NCBI RefSeq assembly: GCF_029626035.1
Contig: NZ_JARUBE010000003.1
Coordinates: 5,022,001 to 5,086,000, forward strand
Length of the DNA stretch: 64,000 nucleotides
Direction of reading: 5' to 3'
From: Micromonospora sp. WMMD980
Lineage (GTDB): Bacteria > Actinomycetota > Actinomycetes > Mycobacteriales > Micromonosporaceae
A program made the translations under genes and the position numbers. Below are positions 59,624 to 64,000 of this stretch, one piece after another (position 1 is the first letter of the stretch; every line of letters begins with the position of its first letter). Below the pieces are notes generated by a model that saw only the letters and a list, made by a program, of their open reading frames with translations, was not told where the DNA came from and made no database searches.

Positions 59624-60820
59624 GTGCGCGTGACGTCCGCTGTCTCCCTGCTCGCCCTCGCCCTGGCCACCACCACGCTGACCGGCTGCGGCGGCGACCC
59701 GTCCGACCGGCCCGCCCCGGCGGCCGCCACCGGGACTCCAGCCGGCACCGTGTCCGCCCCGGCGGCGGACGCCCCGGCGGCCTCGCCGAGCGCCCGCGCC
59801 GGCTTCGGCAGCGCCAAGCCCAGCCCGTCTCCGACGGCTGCCGCGTTACGCGCCGGCAACCCCGCCGGGCGGGCCACCGTGCCGGCCGAGGCGCGCGCGG
59901 TGGACACGTCGCGCCCGACCCGTACCGTCGGCACCGGAACGCCCGCGAGCTGCACCTCGGCGGCGGTGGTGAAGGCGGTCGCGGCCGGCGGCGTCATCAC
60001 GTTCGACTGCGGCCCGGCGCCGGTGACCATCACCATGACGGCCACCGCCAAGGTGGTGAACTCGCACGGCCCCCGCATCGTGCTGGACGGCGGCGGCAAG
60101 GTCACGCTCAGCGGCGGCGGCAGCCGGCGGATCCTCTACATGAACACCTGCGACCAGGCGCAGGGCTTCACCACCTCGCACTGCCAGAACCAGGACCACC
60201 CGCAGCTCACCGTGCAGAACCTGACGTTCACCGGCGGCAACTCCACGGGCGACCGGACCGAGGGCGGCGGGGGCGGCGCGATCTTCGTCCGGGGCGGCCG
60301 GGTCAAGGTGGTCAACTCGCGGTTCGTCGACAACCGCTGCGACCGCACCGGCCCCGACCTGGGTGGCGCCGCGATGCGGGTGCTCAGCCAGTTCGAGAAC
60401 AAGCCGGTGTACGTGGTGGGCAGCACCTTCACCGGCGGGGTGTGCGCCAACGGCGCGGCGCTGAGCAGCATCGGCGTCTCCTGGGCGGTGCTGAACAGCG
60501 TCTTTCGCGACAACCGGGCGGTCGGCACCGGCGCGAACCCGGCCCGGGGCGGCACGCCCGGCGGCGGCAGCGGCGGCGCGATCTACTGCGACGGCAACGA
60601 GTTCACGGTGAATCTCGCCGGCACGGTCATCGAGGACAACAGCGCCAACGAGGGCGGCGGGGCGGTCTTCTTCGTCAGCAACAACCGCACCGGCACCATG
60701 ACGATCTCCGGGTCGACCCTGCGGCGGAACCCGAGCCGTGGGTTCGAGACGAAGGGCTTCCCGGGCATCTTCTTCCTGGGCGCCCGACCCCCGTCGGTGA
60801 CCTCCTCCCACCTCTCCTGA
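59624..60820 (+). CDS. Lipoprotein with right-handed parallel beta-helix
   Basis: A 398-residue exported protein: signal peptide with lipobox LTGC (Cys22), an Ala/Pro/Ser-rich linker to about residue 100, then a beta-helix of polymorphic-outer-membrane-like turns (LTVQNLTFTGG, VKVVNSRFVDNR, GTVIEDNSANEGGGAVFF, MTISGSTLRRNPS). Such folds bind or cleave polysaccharides; no catalytic cluster is clear. GTG 59624 has TAGCAT (59612-59617) 6 nt before it, which suggests a leaderless mRNA. Four or more Cys residues may form disulfides. Confidence 0.88.
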   Translation: MRVTSAVSLLALALATTTLTGCGGDPSDRPAPAAATGTPAGTVSAPAADAPAASPSARAGFGSAKPSPSPTAAALRAGNPAGRATVPAEARAVDTSRPTRTVGTGTPASCTSAAVVKAVAAGGVITFDCGPAPVTITMTATAKVVNSHGPRIVLDGGGKVTLSGGGSRRILYMNTCDQAQGFTTSHCQNQDHPQLTVQNLTFTGGNSTGDRTEGGGGGAIFVRGGRVKVVNSRFVDNRCDRTGPDLGGAAMRVLSQFENKPVYVVGSTFTGGVCANGAALSSIGVSWAVLNSVFRDNRAVGTGANPARGGTPGGGSGGAIYCDGNEFTVNLAGTVIEDNSANEGGGAVFFVSNNRTGTMTISGSTLRRNPSRGFETKGFPGIFFLGARPPSVTSSHLS

Positions 60821-60825
60821 GGCTG

Positions 60826-60915
60826 AAGGAGGGGCCCCCTGTTAACGCCTCCGGTAGAGAAGGGGCCCCCTGTTAACGCCTCCGGTAGAGAAGGGGCCCC
60901 TTCTCTACCGGAGGC
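60826..60915. repeat. GGGGCCCC palindromic repeat, copy 6 (triple)
   Basis: Three GGGGCCCC palindromes are separated by two near-identical TTAACGCCTCCGGTAGAG spacers, ending in TTCTCTACCGGAGGC as an inverted half. It lies between the convergent beta-helix and epimerase genes. The tandem copies show that units can be duplicated. Confidence 0.9.
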
Positions 60916-60939
60916 GAGCCTGCGGCCGGCGCGGCGGGG

Positions 60940-62022
60940 TCAGTACGGGTCGGGGCGGCCGGGGAGGGCGCCCTTTGTCAGGGCGACGGGGCGGCCGGGG
61001 AGGGTGGGGTCGGTGGACAGGGGCGGTGAGTTCGTGCCGGCCCTCGTCGCCATGCCGGTGACGAGTTCCCGCAGGGCGGTCACCGTGTCGACCCGGGGCT
61101 CCCAACCGAGTTCGGTCTCGGCCCGGTGGGTGGACATCAGCGGCACGTTCAACGCCAGGTCGACCCAGCCGGTGTCCACCGGTTGCAGGCGCGCGCGCCA
61201 GGTCACCGCCGCCGCGCCCCGCAGCACCGGCACCGCCACCGGCACGGTCCAGCCGTGGAAGTGCCGCGCCACCAACTCCGGCGTGAGGACCGGGTCGGTC
61301 GCCACGTTGAAGGCGCCGCGCGCGTCGCCGATGACCGCCCGGGCGTACGCGTCGGCCACGTCGTCGGCGTGCACCGCCTGCATCCGCAGCCGCCGATGCG
61401 TGGGCACCAGCGGGATCCGGCCGTAGCGCAGCAGCCGCACCGGCACGAGCGGGCCGAGGAAGTAGCGGCTGATCTCCGTACCGGCCTCGCGCTGGAAGAT
61501 CAGCCCCGGCCGCAGCCGCACGATCCGCAGCTCCGGGTGCTCCCGCTCCACGCCGTCCAGCAGCGCCTCCACCTCCGCCTTGTCCCGGCTGTAGGAGGAC
61601 GTCTCCACCCCGGTCGCCGGCCAGTTCTCGCTGACCGGGTGGTCCTTCGGGCCTGGCGCGTAGGTGCCGACCGAGGAGGCGTACACCAGGGCGGGAACGC
61701 CGGCCCGGACGGTGGCCTCGGCGACCGCACGGCTGCCGCCGACGTTGGTCCGGTAGAGCGTGCGCCGGTCGTGGCTGGGCTGGATCTGCCAGCCCAGGTG
61801 CACGACCGCCCGCGCCCCGGCGAAGATCCGCACCAGCTCGTCGGCGGCGCCGGGCGCGCCGATGTCGCAGGAGTGCCACTGGACGTCGTCGTACGGTTCG
61901 CCGGCGTCCGGCCCGGGCAGCCGGCGGGCCACCCCGACCAGTTCGGCCGCCGACTCCTGCCGCAGACGGCGGAGTACGGCGGTGCCGACGTTCCCGGTGG
62001 CCCCCACGATCACGATGCGCAT
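60940..62022 (-). CDS. NAD-dependent epimerase/dehydratase
   Basis: A 360-residue extended-SDR protein: GATGNVGT (7-14) for NAD(P), LVYASSVGTYAPG, and the YxxxK pair in SSYSRDKAEVE. The last 40 residues are a Pro-rich tail (SPPLSTDPTLPGRPVALT). ATG 62022 is used; the frame stays open upstream but without a start motif, and TACCGC stands 7 nt before ATG as a weak leaderless-type box. The substrate is unknown; sugar-nucleotide or hydroxysteroid-like substrates are typical for such lone genes. Confidence 0.88.
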   Translation of the reverse strand: MRIVIVGATGNVGTAVLRRLRQESAAELVGVARRLPGPDAGEPYDDVQWHSCDIGAPGAADELVRIFAGARAVVHLGWQIQPSHDRRTLYRTNVGGSRAVAEATVRAGVPALVYASSVGTYAPGPKDHPVSENWPATGVETSSYSRDKAEVEALLDGVEREHPELRIVRLRPGLIFQREAGTEISRYFLGPLVPVRLLRYGRIPLVPTHRRLRMQAVHADDVADAYARAVIGDARGAFNVATDPVLTPELVARHFHGWTVPVAVPVLRGAAAVTWRARLQPVDTGWVDLALNVPLMSTHRAETELGWEPRVDTVTALRELVTGMATRAGTNSPPLSTDPTLPGRPVALTKGALPGRPDPY

Positions 62023-62202
62023 GTCCGGTGCGGTACCCGCTGAACCGGCCCGCAACCGCCCAGGGGCGGGGGTTCGTGCCTCCCCACCCCTCCCACGGGA
62101 CGACCACCGGCGGCGGGCGCACAGCACGGGCAGACGGGGACTGGAGATCGACAGGCGGTGGAAGCCGGAGGCCCGGGCCGGGAAGGTTTCGGTAGCCTGG
62201 GC

Positions 62203-62249
62203 GGGCCACTGGCTCAATGGCAGAGCTGTGGACTTCAATTTCCAGAAGC
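62203..62249 (+). other. tRNA-like 5' half (degenerate)
   Basis: GGGCCAC, TG, then a D-arm GCTC-AATGGCA-GAGC, and a TGGA/TCCA anticodon-like stem, preceded by GGTAGCCTG as at the second tRNA-like site. No T-arm or 3' acceptor strand follows: the next 90 nt are AT-richer and unrelated. It is a truncated or replaced tRNA gene, not a functional one. Confidence 0.5.
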
Positions 62250-62334
62250 GCTTTTTGTCTCTTCTACTTACCGTAGCCTCTTTCAGTCTGGGACTCTTGC
62301 GCCCATTTCCAGGAAAATGTCGCCAGGTATCAGC

Positions 62335-62655
62335 AGGTCAGCGTTGGACTTCCCGCACGCCGTGCAAGCGCTGCGGATCCGGCGTCGCCGACTGAATGCG
62401 ACCACCGGCCGCTGGTCCACCGTCACCGTCGACGCGATCACCAACCTGAACGACCTGAACGCCGGCCAGGCCAGCCCCACCGACCTGGCCGACGCCCTAC
62501 GCGGGCACTGGGCCATCGAGATCCTGCACCACATCCGCGACACCACCTACGCCGAAGACGCCAGCCGCCAACGCACCCCGCGTCATGGCCACCCGGCGCA
62601 ACACCGCGATCAGCCTGCTCCGCCTTGCCTGCGCCCTGCCCGGGACTCCGCTCGA
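62335..62655 (+). pseudogene. Relic of an ISAs1-family transposase, C-terminal part
   Basis: ALDFPHAVQALRIRRRRLN, GRWSTVTVDAITNL, and DLADALRGHWAIEILHHIRD then TYAEDAS match the C-terminal third of ISAs1-family DDE transposases. After that the frame shifts: the conserved MATRRNTAISLLRLA is in another frame (62585 onward). The N-terminal two thirds and both terminal repeats are absent. A dead insertion sequence. Confidence 0.82.
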
Positions 62656-62760
62656 ACTGGCGTCTCGTCTCAGCCATGAACCTCTATCCCTCAAGCTCTG
62701 GCCCCCACGCTACGAGGGGAAGGGCACCTATCGAACAGCGACGGCCCGCAGAGTCCTCGA

Positions 62761-62958
62761 ACCCTCGCCATCCACGCCACGACCGCCCTCGTCCTGCACG
62801 ACCTCGGCCACTGCCACGCCGCCCGGACCCTGCTCACCAACACCATCGCCACCCACCGCCAGCAACATCCCGGCCACCCCGCAGCCACCCGCATGACCCG
62901 GCAGCTGACCCGCATCCACGACGACTGCGTCGCCAGGGGCCATCAGCACGACACCTGA
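62761..62958 (+). pseudogene. TPR-like C-terminal fragment
   Basis: An open frame without a start codon reads TLAIHATTALVLHDLGHCHAA, RTLLTNTIATHRQQHPGHPA and TRMTRQLTRIHDDCVARG before a TGA at 62956-62958. The helical A-x-L-x-L-G-x-x pattern resembles a last tetratricopeptide unit of large NB-ARC/TPR regulators. Only this end remains. Confidence 0.55.
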
Positions 62959-63152
62959 CAATCACCCGAACAGGGCCAAACCTGGCGTGGATTACCCGCC
63001 GCTCGGGCCTGGGTTTCCCGCTCCGACGTAGCGTCCAGACGATGATGCGGCGGGCCGCCGCGCGGCCGGCGGTTCTCCCGGTGCCGGCCGCCCGCGCAGG
63101 CTGGGCGGACCTCAACCCCGCAGCCGGTGATCGGGTAGCCTGATGGCCCAAC

Positions 63153-63200
63153 GGGCCGTTAGCTCAATTGGCAGAGCTGAGGACTTTTAATCCATAGTTG
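63153..63200 (+). tRNA. tRNA-Lys(UUU)-like 5' part, degenerate
   Basis: GGGCCGT (acceptor), TA, GCTC-AATTGGCA-GAGC (D-arm), then GAGGA-CTTTTAA-TCCAT with anticodon TTT. This is the 5' two thirds of a tRNA-Lys. The anticodon stem has one mismatch (A/A), and no GGTTCGA T-arm or ACGGCCC 3' strand follows. A TAGCCT box (63136-63141) sits upstream. It is probably a broken tRNA gene, such as a site disrupted by integration or recombination. Confidence 0.5.
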
Positions 63201-63665
63201 TCATTGCATTCCATCGTCACCTATGAAAGTGACGAGCCGGTTCACCTGCCCCGTTTTGCCCATTAACGCGATGGCTGGCGTCCTATGCGGACGCGGGTGG
63301 CTCGCGGGGTGCTCGACCGCTCAGGATGCGGTTGGGCAGCGGGCGTCTGCGTAGGTGGGCCGTGCGGACCGCCGGCAGGGACGAGCGCTTGACGTCTCCT
63401 TCAACCCGGGCGGGCCGCCAACCGGATGTCGGTTCGGGCGATGGAGGTTGTCCCGTTGCAGATGCTGCGCCGAGGAGTGGCGACGAACAGCGGCAGATGG
63501 CGTGATCGAGGGGCCATGCCCTCGATCGGCGATCCGGGTTCCAACGGCAAAACGGATCGATCAGCGCCGTGACCGAAGACGACGCCTCGACGCGCGGCGG
63601 CGTACCCGGGTTGCGAGCCGGGGCGCGCCGCTATTGGGGCAGGCGGTGGACCTCGGCGGCGGACT
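63201..63665. other. Stretch without a recognisable gene
   Basis: About 465 bp follow the tRNA-Lys-like sequence. No frame gives a family-like protein on either strand; the open frames are short and Arg-rich, as expected for GC-rich non-coding DNA. The first 80 bp are AT-richer than their surroundings. It probably is decayed mobile DNA. Confidence 0.6.
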
Positions 63666-63845
63666 GCGAAAGTCCGCGCCTTCGTCGACAACAAGCCACA
63701 GCAGGCTCGGGACACCCTGGCTCTCCGGTTGCGCGAACAGCTTGCCGAGACCACCGATGCGAAATTCACCGCTGCGCTGACCGCGTGGAGGACGATAGTG
63801 GACTTGGAGAGGGCCTACGAGGTCATCGCAGCTGGCCGCCACTGA
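63666..63845 (+). pseudogene. C-terminal gene fragment of unknown family
   Basis: A frame with normal codon bias but no start reads AKVRAFVDNKPQQARDTLAL, RLREQLAETTDAKFTAAL and TAWRTIVDLERAYEVIAAGRH, then TGA at 63843-63845. It is helical and soluble. I do not recognise the family. The frame is closed upstream by a stop near 63568 with no ATG or good GTG between, so the 5' part is lost. Confidence 0.45.
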
Positions 63846-63901
63846 AGGATGAACGCCGGGCATGAGGTCCTGACGCCCGGCCCAGTCAGGGTTCTCGAAC
63901 G

Positions 63902-64000
63902 TCACAAGTCAGCGAAGAAGTCCTTCTCGACGGTCACGTCCTCTACGACGCGCGTGGCCGTCCGTACACCCAGCTCATACTCCTTCAGCAGATCGCATAG
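63902..64000 (-). CDS. C-terminus of a protein cut by the window, Mrr-type restriction endonuclease-like
   Basis: The last 32 codons of a minus-strand gene enter from beyond the window: LCDLLKEYELGVRTATRVVE then DVTVEKDFFADL and TGA (63904-63902). The ending, a helix followed by LGVRT and an acidic FF-containing tail, resembles the C-terminus of Mrr-family restriction endonucleases. That comparison is weak on so few residues. It would fit an accessory region bearing defence genes. Confidence 0.4.
   Translation of the reverse strand, partial: LCDLLKEYELGVRTATRVVEDVTVEKDFFADL

Noticed and set aside
62203..62249. Functional tRNA with a TCA anticodon (selenocysteine or suppressor type).
   Set aside because: The anticodon stem pairs only four bases with an 8-nt loop, and there is no T-arm or 3' acceptor strand; the TCA reading is an accident of a broken structure.
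63561..63905. A minus-strand ORF whose GTG overlaps the stop of the window-end gene as GTGA, like a toxin-antitoxin pair.
   Set aside because: Most of it is Arg-rich and antisense to a plus-strand fragment with better codon bias, and it shows no toxin or antitoxin motif.
1..64000. CRISPR arrays, rRNA genes, a replication origin, or a large biosynthetic gene cluster.
   Set aside because: No regularly spaced identical repeats, rRNA-like stretches or DnaA-box clusters were seen, and the lone terpene synthase has no tailoring genes beside it.

Overview
The window is a piece of a high-GC actinomycete chromosome, most probably a Micromonospora-like member of the Micromonosporaceae. This is inferred from several things: strong G/C third-position bias, a BldC homologue, an XRE/DUF397 regulator pair, menaquinone genes of the futalosine type, many apparently leaderless genes, and a dispersed GGGGCCCC-centred palindromic repeat that I associate with this family. 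No database search was possible. Functions come from motifs and from gene order.

Layout. 1-900: a cobalamin-riboswitch-controlled B12-binding lipoprotein, cut by the window edge. 983-3844: two secreted peptidases (M14 and C39-like). 3900-5805: mqnE followed by two small membrane proteins. 6037-9601: an NlpC/P60 wall hydrolase and a proline-rich membrane protein. 9788-15624: an RNA helicase with a repetitive basic tail, a glycolipid-binding-like protein, a Cds1-like PLP enzyme, an SDR, an Lrp regulator and BldC. 15674-19780: late menaquinone genes (UbiX-, UbiA- and UbiD-type) with a class I terpene synthase lying opposite. 19811-22796: a hydrolase remnant, an XRE/DUF397 pair and an AhpD/MarR pair. 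23050-29082: a tightly coupled operon hemL, histidine phosphatase, tlpA, ccdA, resB, ccsB for haem supply and cytochrome c maturation. Together with the menaquinone genes this is a respiratory-chain assembly region.

29230-51522 is rich in phosphorylation and partner-switching signalling. It holds two STAS antagonists, a poly-HAMP hybrid histidine kinase with a response regulator, a SpoIIE-type phosphatase, and a full stressosome-type operon (rsbR, rsbS, rsbT, an ATPase/phosphatase fusion, a histidine kinase, a receiver-phosphatase). Between these lie an ABC exporter with its regulator, an FAD oxidoreductase, an oligopeptidase B and a cluster of decayed gene fragments (43727-45101). 51533-62022 carries an MFS exporter/GntR pair, mscL, an SOS-box-controlled small protein, a BenE transporter with a cupin-type regulator, a PP2C phosphatase, an Eis-like acetyltransferase, a ZIP transporter, a beta-helix lipoprotein and an epimerase. 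From about 62200 to the end the DNA is decayed: two tRNA-like 5' halves, an ISAs1 transposase relic, a TPR-like fragment and partial genes, which looks like the edge of an accessory or integration region.

The least expected signals are: two LexA-type SOS boxes sitting on leaderless promoters; a palindromic repeat inserted in frame inside ccdA; a riboswitch whose RBS is buried in a perfect 8-bp hairpin; and 13 genes with a TANNNT box 6-8 nt before the start codon.
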